DNA of 64,000 nucleotides, from NCBI GenBank assembly GCA_002224055.1, contig AZLU01000006.1, positions 330,166 through 394,165 of the forward strand. The letters run 5' to 3'. Shown piece by piece: positions 1 through 13,746 of the stretch (the first letter of the stretch is position 1; each line of letters starts with the position of its first letter). Source of the stretch: Pezizomycotina sp. ARF18 (taxonomy: Eukaryota; Ascomycota). The position numbers and the translations under genes were made by a program. The notes under the pieces were generated by a model, which did no database searches, was not told where the DNA came from, and saw only the letters and a list, made by a program, of their open reading frames with translations.

Positions 1-1050
1 GACCTGCAATCCCTTTTGGCACGGCGACAGCGCAATGCGTAGCTCTGCTTCGAAGTTAGACCCGTCGTGTAAGTAGCCTGCGCACCGGGAAGGGTGGAAT
101 AATCTCTGCTTTCGGGGTTTTTTTGTTATCGTTTCCTGCTTGCGGAAAAAAAGAAAGTCCGAAAATAAAGGTGTCTTGGTGTAAGTGATCATCAGAAAGA
201 GAGTAGTAGTTTGGGTGTTGAGGTTTCCACTCTTCTTGTCACTGAAGGTAAAAGAGCCGCTTCCCTACTAGGTATTGGGCAGTAGCAAGGTCAGCACAGC
301 AATAAATTAAAAAAAGCTACTTAGTACTTAAATTACACACACACACACGTTTGTTTTTGTTTCCCGTTGGCCGCGCGTGATCGAGTACCGGTACCTGTGC
401 GAGGAGCCGGGGGGAGGTGCTCTTGGGCGTGTGCTTCTCCCAGTTGCATGTTATCTCGATGGCTGGGCACGCGCCCTCCAAAAAGAGCGAGACAAAATAC
501 CAGTAAAGATCTTCAATTCCACGACAGCCCCAAGCCGCCGAAACGTTCGGCGCCGCCCGCCACAGCATTACGGTACGACCAGCCTCAGCCTTCCCGCGCA
601 CCATAGCATTATAATACAACCAGCCTTCAGCCTTCCCCACATTCAATTTCTAGTTTGAAACAAGTTGGAGAGCCGCCTCAACCTCATTATAACAATATAT
701 ATATATATATATGTATATATCTTAGCCTTTAAGTTGAATCGGCTATGTAGATAATATTTAGTTTTCTTCTTTCTTTCTTTGTGCGAAAACGCCATGCTGG
801 TGCTATTGTCTTTGAAGCAGGCAATATTATAGTATACTATTAATACTAGAGTCCAAGCAGGCAATATACAATATTCATTTGGCATGCCAGGGGCCCAGGT
901 CCGACGAAACAAGCGGTTTCAAATCGTACTAGAAGGGGCAGAAAAAAAAAAAAAAGAAAGAAAGAAAGATTAAATTAGGAAAGACCGTTCCCAAAGCGGA
1001 AGAAAACTAAAACTAAATCGGGAAGGACCATTTCCTAAACCAAGTGTATA

Positions 1051-1086
<36 letters not shown>

Positions 1087-1234
1087 CCCTGCTAAAGTTT
1101 TTCGGCAGAAAATTTTGCGACATTGAGATAGATAGCAAAAGCTTTTCCTCGAAAAGCTTCAATTGAAGCATCTCTCAAACCAACCGGAACACAACAGGAA
1201 GCTATTGAAGCTTTCTTTTATTGCTCAAAAAGCC
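1..1234. other. Left-edge intergenic region upstream of UTP4
   Basis: No gene is recognised. The first ~70 bases are GC-richer, and a frame starting at base 2 stays open to a stop near base 73, so the tail of a plus-strand gene could enter from the left; this is a guess. Bases 365-610 are also GC-richer and open in more than one frame on both strands, without a domain I recognise. The rest is AT-rich, with a short (TA)n near 694-720 and the poly-T tract at 1053-1086 in front of UTP4. Confidence 0.5.
1053..1086. repeat. Poly-T tract (34 T)
   Basis: An uninterrupted run of 34 T about 150 bp upstream of the UTP4 start codon. It is one of the longest of more than twenty A/T homopolymers in the window. 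Such tracts can act as nucleosome-excluding promoter elements in fungi; that role here is inference. Confidence 0.9.
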
Positions 1235-4200
1235 ATGGACATCCACCGCTGCCGCTTCATAGACTATCAACCTTCCCCAATAAACGCCCTCGCCTTCTCG
1301 CACCCGATCCCGCGCACGCCGCGAACATCCCGCATCCCCTCCACCCTCCGCCTCGCCATAGGCCGCGCGAACGGCACCATTGAGATATGGAACCCGCAGT
1401 CCAACTGGCTCACGAGTCACGCTCCACTCACCTACATCCTCAATCGAAGGATTGGTGTGGATTCGCTCCGAAGACGCATCCGTCAAGACCGGCGAGGTAA
1501 ACCGGCTATTAGTATCGGCGGCGGCTCGACGAAGGTAACGGAGTGGATTTGGTTACTGGAAAACCGTTGAATGCTTTCGATTGTAATAAGGTGTTATATG
1601 GAGTATTGCGGCGCAGCCGAGGAAGTCGCACTTTGCTGCTCCTAATACCGAGAAAAAAGTAGACGGAGGGGTAGAAGAGAAAGAGGGGGAAGATGAAGGA
1701 GAAGGCGGGAGCAGTTAGTCGTCGGATGCAGCGACGGATCACTCGTATTAATTTCTACGGAAGGCGGGCGCGGTAGCATGCAATTCATGCGCGTACTCAG
1801 CCACTCTAAAAAGCCCGCGTGTTATCACTCACATACCAAAACCCCACACCATCGTCGTCGGTATGTCGGACTCGCGGATGCGCGTATTCGACACCCGCTC
1901 GAACAGGATAATAAGCACTATGGGCGTCGGACAAGACCGCCAAAAGGACGTCCTACTCTGGAGCGTGAAATGGTTACCTGGCCAATCACCGCCGGTGGGG
2001 GTTATATTGTCGCGGGAGATTCTAGGGGGGAAGTCACGCTTTGGGACGGGAAGAGGTACACCATGCTACAGCGGATCAAAGCGCACGAGGCGGACGTTTT
2101 AGCCGTCGAGACGAACGGGAACGGTAACAGGATCGTGAGTACGGGGTTAGATAGGAAGACGGTGGTATTTGACGTGGTGGGGAAGAAGAATGCGAGGAAG
2201 CTGGTGCAGTGTCCGGGAGGAGGTTCCACAAGTATGATGTGCGGGCTATGGCGAGCTTTGAGAGTGGGAATATGAGCGTTGTTGTTTCGGGAGGTATGAA
2301 AGCAACCTTCTAGTTCAAATTTTTTTTTTTTTTTTTGCGAGAAGCTAATGTTGATGGTTGGTAGGAATCGATGCGTCGCCGGTCGTAATACCGCTACAAA
2401 CCTGGGCAAGGAGTTCCATAGGACGCTACCGTTCATTCCACAGACGCCTATAATATCGACCGTGCCGAGTGCCCGCTTGCTCGTTGCTCGGTTCGATAGG
2501 GAGATCAAGATATGGCACATCGAGGATATGGACAAGCCAGCAAGCATCGAACCCGACGATGAAGAATTTTTCGGCGAGGGTAGGAACAGAACTTTGGTTG
2601 GGAAGATTGTACCGGATGTGAGCTTCCTTTTTCTTACTGCAGGTCATTCAAGCAAAAATTATACTAACTACTAGTACAATAGATCCAAGAAAACATCGTT
2701 TCGTCAGCGATCTCGGCAGCGGCGAGCTCCTTGCCATCTCGACGCTCTCCTGCATCAAAGTATTCACCTCCGCCGGAGAAAGACGCAACGGAACATTCTA
2801 CGGATCTCAAAGATCGAAGCAGACGAGAAGATCACGAGCATGGGAGCCAGAGCCCTACAATTCTCTCCCGACGGGAAATGGTTATCCTGCGTGGATGCGA
2901 AATCTCAAGTAATACCAAGTCAAAATTACAAGAGATACTTCTTCACCTTTTACACTCGGTGATATTCAAAAGCTAAAGCGGAAAGATAAAGATTATACTC
3001 TGGGTAGCGATAAGAGGCTAGCTCCCGCGACGGCGCTGTTGGGTGCGGACGAGGCTACGAGCGCCAGATTCGTAGGGTTACGTTCTCACCGGATGGTTCG
3101 ATATTCGCGGCTTCCGACCTCGGAGGCTGGATCGACTGCTGGAAGTGCAACGACGAGGGAAATTGGACGCTTATAAAACCATACCTACCGCGCTTGAGGG
3201 GACCGCTCTCGCTATCGGTTTTAGACCGGCGCTGTACCCTACTGCGATATCATCGAATAGTCCCATGCGCCTCGCCGTCGAAACGGTATATCAGAGTACG
3301 AAACGCTCCCGTCGCCGGAAGCAGATAAGCACGCCTCGCTGCAACTACTACACCAGCAGCACGAGCAGCTCGTACTGGAAAAGCAGAAGAGGGTAAAAAC
3401 GCTGCAGCCTTCGTCGAAGTTATTCGTCGTTACGAGCCACCACGAGCTTTATGAGTTCGACGTGAACGAGGGCAGGTTGACGGAGTGGTCGAAGCGGAAC
3501 CCGCCGGATAACCTTCCGAACGCTTCCGGCAGATTATTGATCGGTGTACTGGTATGACGTTCACGAACGACGTCAAGAAGGAGACGCAGAGGTGCTGGCT
3601 GTGGGGCTCCAGTTGGATATGGATGTTTGATATCTGTCATGATATTCCGTCACCGGTAGTAAAGAAGGCCAGCAAGGCTCCGCGACTCGGCCCGCGAAGA
3701 GGAAGCGGGACGGCGCTATGAGGGCGGTGCGGATGTTTTTACGACGGAGCAGAACGGCGCCGAGAAGACTGCCGGCGCTGGTCGCCGGATTAACGACCGT
3801 GAGGAGCAGATACGGGAGTTTGTGGGTATGAAAGAAATAAACCGGCGGAAAAATAAAAAGTCTACAACGACCGAAGCCGACGAAGACGACATCAACAGCG
3901 ACGAAGAAAACTTCCTCGTAGACCTAGCACGAAGAAGAAGAATAAATCTGCAGCAGCCATTACGCGTCACGAAAGGCTACTGCTGAACGGGAAGGACAAC
4001 GCAGATTCCGATAGCAGCGACAGCGATTCGAGCTCCTCGATGACGACGACGATAGCTCTTCCGCGTCTGCTTCGTCATCTTCTGACGACGACAGTAGCTC
4101 TTCTTCTTCTAACGATGACGAATCCGAGGAAGAAGAGCAGCCAGTAATCTCTAAAAAGAAGGAAGGAGAAGACGATACCATGCAGCTAGACGATGACCCG

Positions 4201-4441
4201 CAGACGGCGATTACGAACGACTGTCACTGATACCGATAATACTACTACTACTAGGCGTACGTACGGCGGTACGAGCATGTGGCACACGCACAAGTACCGG
4301 CCGCTCATGGCGTTTTCACCCATCGGCGATAGTAAGAGTGGCGGTAGTGGTAGGTTGGAGATGGTGGTCGTGGAGAGGCCGCAGTGGGATGTACAACTGC
4401 TGGCGCCGAAGTTCCAGGAGAAGAGGGATGTTGTAAGATAA
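1235..4441 (+). CDS. UTP4: U3 snoRNA-associated protein 4 (UTP4/Cirhin), WD40-repeat SSU-processome subunit
   Basis: UTP4 is a WD40-repeat subunit of the t-UTP/UtpA complex, which acts early in nucleolar 18S pre-rRNA processing. The N-terminus starts MDIHRCRFIDYQPSPINALA, followed by LAIGRANGTIEIWNP, which closely matches yeast Utp4. Further matches are a GGSTKVTEW stretch, MSDSRMRVFDTRSN, HEADVLAVETNGNG, GLDRKTVVFDV, FDREIKIWHIEDMDKP and a C-terminal HKYRPLMAF...VVVERP block. An acidic, Ser/Asp/Glu-rich region (about 3890-4180) precedes the C-terminus, as in the family. Two introns are visible: 2294-2364 (poly-T, ends TAG) and 2618-2682 (GTGAGC, TACTAAC branch at 2662-2668, AG). At about 1020 residues it is somewhat longer than yeast Utp4 (776). 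The frame changes at least six times; around 1553 and 1590, for instance, a GG stands where conservation implies GGG. That pattern suggests sequencing error more than a pseudogene. The start was chosen at the conserved MxxHRCRF. Confidence 0.93.
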
Positions 4442-7400
4442 GACCTCGGGATGTTTATTTATTATTTTTTTTTATGGTTTTTTATTTTGAGGTTTTCCTA
4501 TATTTTATTGCTTTTAGTAAGGTATGAAGACGAACCTGGAGACCTGATCGGCTAGTTGGTATTTTGCTATAATGCCATCAATCTATATCATTGGGAAAGG
4601 GAGAAGAAAAACCGATTGGAGGGGGTTATATCTGAAGCCAGCTGTTTTATTTATTTATTTTTTTGTATCTCTAGATGAGCGGAAAAAGTTTCGAATTGTA
4701 CAATACTAAATATACACATGCATTATTATTCAAAAGAAATGGATACTGGATACGGTTGATGATCGATGAGTACACATCGTAAGATTTCTATTTTATTATC
4801 TTTATTTTTCTGTTTTCGTTTTTTGAAAGTAGAATAGAATCGCCAAAACTTCTTTGAAAACTACCACGGATCAGCTATATTTTCACTATCAAATGCCGCA
4901 AAAGAGAGTATTGATGATATTCTTGAACTCGTTCATCTCCGAGGAAGAGCGGAAACTATAAAGCAGCTGCGAAATACAAGATATTTCAGCAAAATTACAC
5001 GGAATTGACCCTCTACAACAGCAAATGTTTATATCGTAGAAAAAAAAAAAGGATCATTCAATATACAATTGATTCTTTCTTGGAATACGCCCCACGGCCG
5101 TGGTTAGAGGATACTTGTCATCATATATGAAAGGAGAATCGTATATAAGATTCGGTATACGTAACGTAATTACAAAGGGCAACTGCAAGTGAATATATAT
5201 ATATAAACGTCTTCTGGTATACGTAATATATTTTTCTCGAAATTCGATTTATAATATATCTCTTAATAGCGAGGGAAAAATTTTGTCACTGTAAAATAAA
5301 GCAATCGTAAACCAATACTAGCAGCTGCGTATAGCTCAATGCTTTCAAGCTTTGGGTTTTGGTGGCTCCTTTTTTTTTTTTTTTTTTTTTTTTAGTTATC
5401 GTATACTAGACACGTCGTACCTCAAGTCAATTGAATATTGTTAAAACTACTATGTCGTGAACTCGACTTGCGCAATGCGATCGTCTTCTAATAGGATTGC
5501 AGTAAAACGAAAAAGAGACTACTAATTGAAAATATTTCTTTGCATACAAATTGCATTTTAAAAGCACCTTTCAATGTTAACGCGTTTCTCATGAAAAATG
5601 TAATCAATCAGACTCGATTTTTCTAGATTCCCTTACGTTTGACACAACACCTCCTTCCAAGCCTTCTTCGTTCAAGAAGCTAAAGGCGTCTGTTTGTTTT
5701 ATTTCAGCCCTATTTCAGCTCAAAAAAAAAAAAACCTCAAGATGTAAGATGTTCTATTCATGGATTTTTCCTCTCCTTTTTCTCCTTGTTTGGATTTCAG
5801 CGAAAACTTTAACGATTTTTTTTCTAGACATGTATATACATTATACAAAACTGATAACGATTTTTCCAATCTTAGAGATCTTTATATATATATGATATCA
5901 ATATTAGCAGCACCGACATTATTTTGACAATATAGTAATATATAAACTGAAGTCGCAGTACCCAAGATCAAAAGGAAAATTAACATGAAAGGTTTGTGTT
6001 CAATTGCCAAAGAAAAAAAATATAAAACAAACAGTACTACGTATCGACGAATAGCTAAAGAGACCGTATCAGAAAAAATCGAAGGTTGTCTTTAATGCAT
6101 GGATCTCCAATAATTTAAGCTTTTTCCTCCGCTATCAGCTCGCCCTATCAAGAAAGCGAACCACTACTTACTTACTTACTTTATATAAATCAAGAGACAC
6201 GAGGAAATTTTTAAGGTATCGAATGAGCTTTTACGAGTGACAAACCACGAAAGATAGTTCTAGCTCCGACGGGTCATTTTTTTTACTAGTAAATGTGTTT
6301 TATATCGGGTAGCTGGTATGAGAAAAAAGTGAAGCTGGCGGAACAGGCACGAATTCGAAAAAACAGGACTTGAATTGCGAGATTCATACGATAATTTGTA
6401 AAGCTTTGAAGGCTAGTCACTTATAGTAGGAGTTGATATCTATCTATTTTTAAAGTCTCAATCTTTGAAAATATATAATACTCATCAAATCTTCACTTAA
6501 ATACATGTAAAGAAAAAAAATATTCCCCCCCCCCTTTTATAATTAATACTCAGGATGAATGAAAAAAGGAACCCTCAATTACGATCCTTTTGCAGGAAGT
6601 CCACCAAAGAAACAACCAGAAGGGAAGAAGGGTATATATGAATTCGTAACCAAAATATACTTACCATACTCCCAAGTTTTGGAATATCAAAAGATCACTC
6701 TACGTGTGGTGAGAAACCCGTCAATGGTAAAACATTCTTGTTTTCAACACGATGGACATAAGGAAAGGATAATTTGCAAGCGTCCAAAAACCGCTTCCCG
6801 GTCCGGCACAGCATGCTAGGCAGCATTGACTACAATTTCACCATAAAACCTGCCCAATCGCACCTCGGCTGTATCAACCCATACTTGAAAGCTAGCCAGC
6901 TACAGTAGAGCCAATAGGTCCGCTTAGGTATAGTATAAAGCCATCAATGCGTACCAAGGCCCACAAAGGAGACATAAGACACTTTTCTAATAGGCAAGAC
7001 GACCCCAGGGTCGGCGACGCGCGTTCAGTAATCCGCTTTTTCCCACCACCATTTTTTCTTCCGTAGCGGTGGAACCCCCGCAGGTTTTTGTTCGATTAGT
7101 AGTAAGTGAAGGCGAACGTATGGTGCTGGCTGGATGCTTGACCATTTCCAGCGGTAAAAGCTCAAGTCTAAACCCCCGGTACCATCGATGTCAGTCTAAC
7201 ATTGTAGACACACGACTCTCCTATCCTGTTGAATCCATGGAAGGGCGGTAGTAGTGAGAAAAAAAAAGAAACAAAGAACTCCGCACGGAATGCATTGGCC
7301 ATTTCTATATGTGCCCATGACGGAGAAAAACGTTCCAAAAAGAACGGTCAGGCGAGAAAGGCCTGAATTAGTTCGATCCCAGATCCGAATGTTTCAAAAG

Positions 7401-10400
7401 ATTCCGGTTTCCAGGAGGACTCGCTCTGGCCTTTATACTTCTATATCGCCTGTTTCTTCCCTTTATATATGATATACATATATGAAGAACACAAGAAAAG
7501 AAAGACGGGTTTAAGGTTTTTCGAGCCAAGTCGCTTCTAAAAACGCTTAGAACGTCCCATGCCGAGGCGGATCAATATATCTTTATATGGCAGACAAGAA
7601 AATCTCAAGAGCGCTCAGGAGTTATGACCAGAGACCCATTTCCTGTTCCGAAAAGAAGAAAGAAAAAAAAAAAAGAAAGAAAAAGCTGCAAGTTTTTGCT
7701 TGATATTCAGGAAAAGCAAATATATCGAGTACGAAAATTTTCTCCCTTGCGTGACACTGAAGACGTTCGTTATTGCTGTATGTGGAGATCCCACTGGGGA
7801 ACTCCCTCCCAACCTTTCCCAGCCCCGGAACCTATTAGGTCGAGGAAGGTGATTGTTGATGACGCGTCCCTCTTACTGTAAGAGCGATTAGGTAGAGGGA
7901 TAACGTAAAAATTTCATGATAAAGAACCGAAAGGTCGAAAAAAAAAAAAAAAGTACCAAGACGCACACACGGCAAATTCGTATCTGTGTACCCCCAGTGC
8001 TAAACGACAGGGTAAGGAAATGAAAGACGACCAAGAGCCATAAGCAGAGATAATAGTTGGCTTTTGGAGTTGCTCATCTCGTACGTTGGAGACTGATGCG
8101 AGACTTCCGGTGGTGAACTGGGAGCTAAGAACTTAAAATGGTAAAAAAAAAAAAAAAAAAAAAAAAAAGGGCTTAAGCAGCAAACTATGTCCCAAGAGAG
8201 ATTTGCCATGTTGGACGGCGATAATGGACCAATTTTTGAGTCTCGGATTCGTCCTCCATCGAATAAGCGCAATGACGAACGCATCTAGCTTAGAAGTAGG
8301 AAAAGACTTCCATCCGAAAATGCGAGGTGAGGCAAAAATGTTTGGAAAAAAAATTGTATAAACCACCGTCAATGTGCGTACGTAAAATTTCGTCGCTAAT
8401 ATAATCTTCCGACCTGAAAGGCATAAGGAGCACAATACAAATTTACTAAGTCTAGTTCGTCCGGCATGCGTGGCAATAGGATTGGTCAAAGGAGTTAGTT
8501 GTTCTAGAAGAACCTTCGATTGCGAATGCAAAATTGAAAAACCTCACCTCTTTTCTATTTTTTTCGTAATCGCTATTATTTCCGCGTGGAGATACTGGAA
8601 GCCGATATTTTTTTCAGCGGTATCAATCTTTTAAGCCAGTGATTATTTAAGAGTGGGAGATTCGGAGGCTGAGTCTCATATAATCATGCGAACAAGCTTT
8701 TTCTTCCTTCGTTCGTAACGCAATGATGAGTTTGGTCCTTTTGCCACGAAAATATTTCGTTACGAAGGAGGCCCGAGTTCAATTTACTGATTCATGCTGC
8801 AAGGAGAAAGAGGAAAATAAAACAATATAATCGTTAGCAAATTGATATCAAAAAATATGACCCCGATTGATAAGCGCGCTTCCCGGACCTTGTTAAGCCG
8901 GTTTCGCAAGCCAGGGCTTTTCCTCTTTTGCTCCAATTGCTTTCTACCTCATTGGCACGACGGTAAGCCCGCAAGCCTCTCGGCGGACGGCCGGTGCTCT
9001 CCGGGGATAAGTGAACGTCCTTTTGTTTTCCTTTCTTTATTATACCACTTTACTTTCGTTTCGTTCATCTCGCAATTGGAGGTGTAAAAAAAAAAAAAAA
9101 AAGGGGAACGAAGCGGAATCGACATCGTACATACCTACGAGAAGGTAGTGATTTACCATCCCATCGGTTTCAAATTGAGGCTATCTCATTTGCTAGATCG
9201 CAGGTTAGCAAAAAAAAGACCTGGTTGAGCCGTCCCAATCTGTAATCTATATCAGAAGAAAGTAGCGAAATCTCAGAGATCTCAAGAGAGTAGGAAAAAA
9301 GACACCAAGAGATTGGTTTGGGGTCGAGCGTTTTCTGTTTTGAATATGTGTGGGAATTAGTACTGTACAGTAGAGTAACGTAAAGAGAAAAGAAAGAGCT
9401 ACAGCTATTCTCTCCCTCTTCCTCACTGTTTCTCTCATTGCTTTTTCACCCGCCTGTTCACTGTCGTTCCTTTGTCCATCCCTGCCTTGACGTGTCCCTC
9501 ATTTCCAGACAGGTACAAATCAACAGGTGAGATGTAGCATCGACTTTGCTGGCATCCACGGGGGAAGCAATGTATCTTTTTCTTTTCAGCAGTCGTCGTC
9601 GTCGTCCTCGTCGGGAATCGATTAGTTAATTAAGGTGTGGGAATTAAAAAGGGGAGAGAATGGAAAGGTGAAGTGAAGACGAGAGAGAAAGGTAGAGATT
9701 TGTTTTGGAGGGGAAAATAAAATATATAAAAAAAGAAATATAATGTTTTTTTTTTTTTTCAGAGGCCGCGTACGTCTCTGTCTTGGCGGAAGGGTTGATT
9801 GCGCGGTCTTTCCGAATTGCTTTTTTGGTCATTCCTGATTAGGACTAGTTCCTTTTCGTAGCACAGAACTGCGAGAAACTCCCCTCAGTAAAAAGGAAAG
9901 ATCTTGAACTAAAAATGAAAAAAAAAAAAAAAACATTTCGTTTCTTTTTTAATACTCCCACTACCGGTCAACGACAAGCTTTTTGTCTTGTCTTGTCTTC
10001 TGCCTGTTCGAGATTTCCCTTTTTTGTGATTTTTCTTACTGCCACCGCTTCTTATTTTTTGGTGTTGTTGTTTCTTTCTTGCTGCCTTTCGTCTACCTGC
10101 GCGGTCTTTCTCGGATTTCCCATAGGCAAGAAAGAGGAGAGGGCATATAGTTCCTACTACCTAGGTATATCGCAGTGTGGGTTTTTTTCTGCACGTTTGC
10201 CATCTAAGCGTTGATCCGGAACACCGTCTTTGATATATATATAAAGTGTGGCGGTGAACCGGGCTCAGACTATATGGACGGTGCCTGCCGAATGCCTCCA
10301 AATCTGCCTTAAAATCAGCGTATATTTCGGTACGGTACGTGTATTTCTGAAGGACGCCCATCTTAGAGTGCCCTTTTTTTTTCGAATTTCAAGATCAACG

Positions 10401-11724
10401 CTTCGTCATTGGTATATCTCTTATTATCGATAAATGAAAAACCTGAACTAAGACTAGAATTCCCCTTGTAGAATAATCGCTCTTGTTAGTCATAAGGCTA
10501 TTCACCGTCGAGGTCGTATCTTCAACTTTCTCATCAGGCATTTGTATGGAAGAAGCTTGGAGTTTGGATATCTTCTTGCTTGCGCATGCCTCGCGAGTAA
10601 AGTGATAGAGAAGTTTGAGAATTTGAATATCACGAGTATCGTGCTGGTTTTTTGATCGGATATTGATGACTAGAGTTTTGTGGCAAATTACCACGTATTT
10701 TTCGTCAAAGCTCTTTTTTTTTTTTTTTTTTTTTTTTGCGGCCAGTATTCCAACCGTATTCGTAAGTTCTATTGCGTGTTCAAGAAATAATAAGGAGGAA
10801 GTGAATCAAATGCCACATGGTCGAGGGCAGAAAATACTAGCAAAATAAAAAAACAAAAAAAAAAGAACAAAGAAAAGGTGATTTTATTTTATTTTATTTA
10901 TTTTATTTTATTTTATTTTATTTTATTTTATTTTATTTTTGTACAGGCGTCGTCACCCTGCTCCGAAAAAGAAGAAAAAAGTCATCCACCACACAACTGA
11001 ATATATAATAATAATATTAGGAAAAAAGAAAATAATCAAATTCTTAACAGGTTCAGAGAGGCGAAACCCTCCTCTCCTACTATTATTATTCTTTTTTCTA
11101 TACACTAAATCTCTCCTCCTCTCAGACTTCTCTCCTCTTTCTCTCTCTTTTATCTTCTTTTTTTTTTTATTATTATTTTCGTCCCTTCTTTTCTTCCTCT
11201 TCTTCAAAACCCTTTATTATTATTTTATTTTATTTTTTCTGTTATATACTTTTTGGGGACCCTTTTTCTTGTGCGATAGAAATATATTCTTTTTTTTTCT
11301 TCCCCCCTCTTTCCTCTCTTCCCTTCTTAGTCCCTCTCGAGGAAGAAGAAGAAAAAAAAAAAAAAAAAAAAAGGTTCAAGGAAAAAAGAAAGGAAAATAT
11401 TCCACCAACAAGAGGAGGGGGCCAAAAAAGACGAACAAGAGACAGAAAGTTAGAGAGAAGGAACAAGTATCTTACCGATTCATCATCTGGATTGCGTTGG
11501 CAGTCCCCTCGCGCTTCCCTTTTTCTACTCCCTTTACCTCCGTCTCCGACTCTCTTCCCCTCACTGTTATCTCTCTCTCTCTCTCTCGTGTCCTGTAGTA
11601 TTTGATCAAGGAAAAGGAAGCACATACGCCTGCTTCCTCTTTTAATCTTCTCGTGCATAAACTCCACTGCATCCACATTCGAACCGATTTAAAGACACTC
11701 GACATTCTTTCCGTAAAAAATACC
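4442..11724. other. Gene-empty AT-rich region between UTP4 and PNG1
   Basis: About 7.3 kb without a recognisable gene. Open frames are short (under about 130 codons apart from low-complexity ones) and resemble no family I know. Poly-A/T tracts lie at 5370-5393, about 8142-8168, 9086-9102, 10711-10737 and about 11350-11372. A (TTTTA)n microsatellite lies at 10882-10939. From about 11070 to 11600 the plus strand is strongly pyrimidine-rich, including a (CT)n run at about 11568-11587. This is typical of fungal promoters and 5' leaders and probably belongs to PNG1. Confidence 0.6.
10882..10939. repeat. (TTTTA)n microsatellite
   Basis: Roughly eleven tandem TTTTA units over 58 bp with one shortened unit. 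It lies about 0.8 kb upstream of the PNG1 start. No tRNA-like head or other retroposon body is visible next to it, so I call it a simple repeat. Confidence 0.9.
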
Positions 11725-13746
11725 ATGGCTTCGAGAAACCAGAATCCTGGCGGCGAAGGGGGGGATATCGACGTTGATATTTGGGCGAAGGACTTACGAG
11801 CCAGTTCAGCGAACTGTTAGCAACGACAAGAACAAAAGGCACAAGATTCGCTGAGGAAACGGGTACAGTCGCGGTCGAGAAGTCGTTCACAGTCCTCCTA
11901 TGCCATCACGACCTTGCCCACCGACACCTTCACCATCTGGCTTTGGCGGTCCATCGTCGTCGTCGAGTAGTTCCTCTTCGAAACCTCCACTCTGCTCCAA
12001 GATACGGCACGATCAGGACGACATTCACCAGCCTCAACCCCAACACCCATACCAACAGCAGCAACACAACATACACACCAGCACGACCCTTCTTCGACTC
12101 CTACCTCCTCATCTACCGCCGCCGCTCCTACTTATTCCCTTCGACCCTCCGCCTCCCGATCACACCTAAGCGCCTCTCCATCTCCTGCTCCCGCCTCCGC
12201 TCCATCTACATCTGTTTCCTCATCATCCTCATCTAACCCCAACATGCCGCCACCATACGCTGCCATTCGACCTATCGCCCGCATTCCCAAGCACCATGGA
12301 CACAAACTCTCACAAGTTCCGAAACCTTCTACTCTCCTTTCCGAAACCCCTTTGAGGTATGAGAACCCAGGATTGCTCGATGAGGCCATGACCGTAATTC
12401 ACTGGACCGGATATACGGTGAGGCGAGGAGGAACATATGCTGCTGCAAGTGCAGGCCCAGAGTCTTGGCAAGAAGAAGGAAGAGTGGGGCTACATGGACT
12501 GCGTTATCCGGGCTCTTCTCAGGTAAGCATTTCTATTTTCATATGGGACCAACTAGATTAAATAATCGATAAAAAAAAAAGAGAAAGAAAGAAAGAAAAG
12601 AGGCATCAATATTATCATTGTCGATTCTAACGTTTAATTTATTTTTTAGATGGTTCAAAACGTTCCTTCTTCACTTGGGTCAACTCTCCTCTGTGTGGCC
12701 ACTGCGGTTCGATACCTCTCCCCAAGGCCTTACCCCTCCAACACCTGACGAGCTGGCACGTGCGCTTCCCGGACGGAATTATACAAATGCACCGAATCCA
12801 GCTGCAACAACTCGAACGTTTCCCTCGATATAGGATGTGTGGGCTTTACTCCAGACCAGCGGGGCCGTTTGCGGTGAATGGGCAAACTGCTTCAGCATGT
12901 TGCCGGGCCATAGGTGGTAGGTAAGATGGGTCTGGAACTCCGAGGACCATGTAAGCGTTCCGCCCCCGAATAAAAAAATTTTTCTTTCCTTTTTTTTTTT
13001 TTTCGAATAACGATATTAATTTTCTTTCTCCGAAATTTAAAGGTATGGACCGAAGTCTACTCCGACCACCAAAAGCGATGGTTCACGTCGACGCCTGCGA
13101 AGAGGCATGGGACCAGCCTCGCTGTATTCTGAGGGATGGAACAAGAAAATGGCGTATTGTATTGCCTTCTCTTTCGACGGTGCTGCCGATGTTACCAGGC
13201 GATACGTTCGCAACCCGAGGACGCACGCTCTACCCGAAATCGTTGCCCCGAAGAAGTGCTGTTGCACATCCTCGATGAGATCAGGAAGTTGAGACGTGGA
13301 AGCCTCAGCGACGAGGACAAGAAGAGGCTCTTCAAGGAGGATCGCCACGAGGAGATGAGTTCAAGGGCTATATCGCTGCCGTCCTGGCTGCTGAGATTGG
13401 TGTAGGCTCCTGCCGGTACCATTGATCCGCTTCGCGAGGAGGAGAAGCGGCCCCGTGAAACTGGTAAGTTTATTTTCCAGAACTAAATACCCTTTTATAT
13501 TACGTTACCCGTCCACTAACGATGATCATAGGACGTGGTGAATGGACTCGGGCAAGAGGTGAAGATGGATACCAAGTAGCCAGAGAGGGAAACAGTGACC
13601 TTCCAGCCGACCAGGAGGACGCGGTTTCTGATCAGATAAGATTTCGAACGCATGAAATATCTCGAAATGAAATATCCGACGATCTCACACATACGACTTT
13701 TTTGCTCGATGGCCCATTACAACTTAACACTCGATCGCACTTATGA
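11725..13746 (+). CDS. PNG1: Peptide:N-glycanase (PNGase), transglutaminase-like core
   Basis: Cytosolic PNGase removes N-glycans from misfolded glycoproteins exported from the ER and works with Rad23 and the proteasome. The start [10 protein letters not shown] leads into a Ser/Pro/His-rich N-terminal part of low conservation. The conserved core follows: [11 protein letters not shown], two zinc-binding Cys pairs (LCGHCG and an LYKCTESSC-like pair), [72 protein letters not shown] and [14 protein letters not shown]. The triad Cys (CGEW), His (EDHVW) and Asp (HVDACE) are all present. Introns lie at 12523-12649 (branch TTCTAAC), 12951-13042 and 13463-13531 (branch CACTAAC). The tail has [12 protein letters not shown], like other fungal PNG1 C-termini. 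The frame shifts several times: near 13080 TGG replaces an expected TGGG, and near 12855-12865 two opposite one-base changes cancel before CGEW. The exact C-terminus is uncertain, and about 575 codons is long for the family. Confidence 0.93.

Noticed and set aside
2002-2547. 181-codon open frame antisense to UTP4
   Set aside because: Lies opposite well-conserved WD40 coding sequence and crosses its first intron; an antisense shadow.
1235-4441. UTP4 as a true pseudogene
   Set aside because: Splice sites and residue-level conservation are intact, and the same one-base pattern affects unrelated housekeeping genes nearby, so sequence error is the more economical reading.
10939-11598. 219-codon open frame on the plus strand
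   Set aside because: Made of Phe, Leu, Ser and Lys runs from pyrimidine-rich and poly-A DNA just upstream of PNG1; low complexity, no domain.
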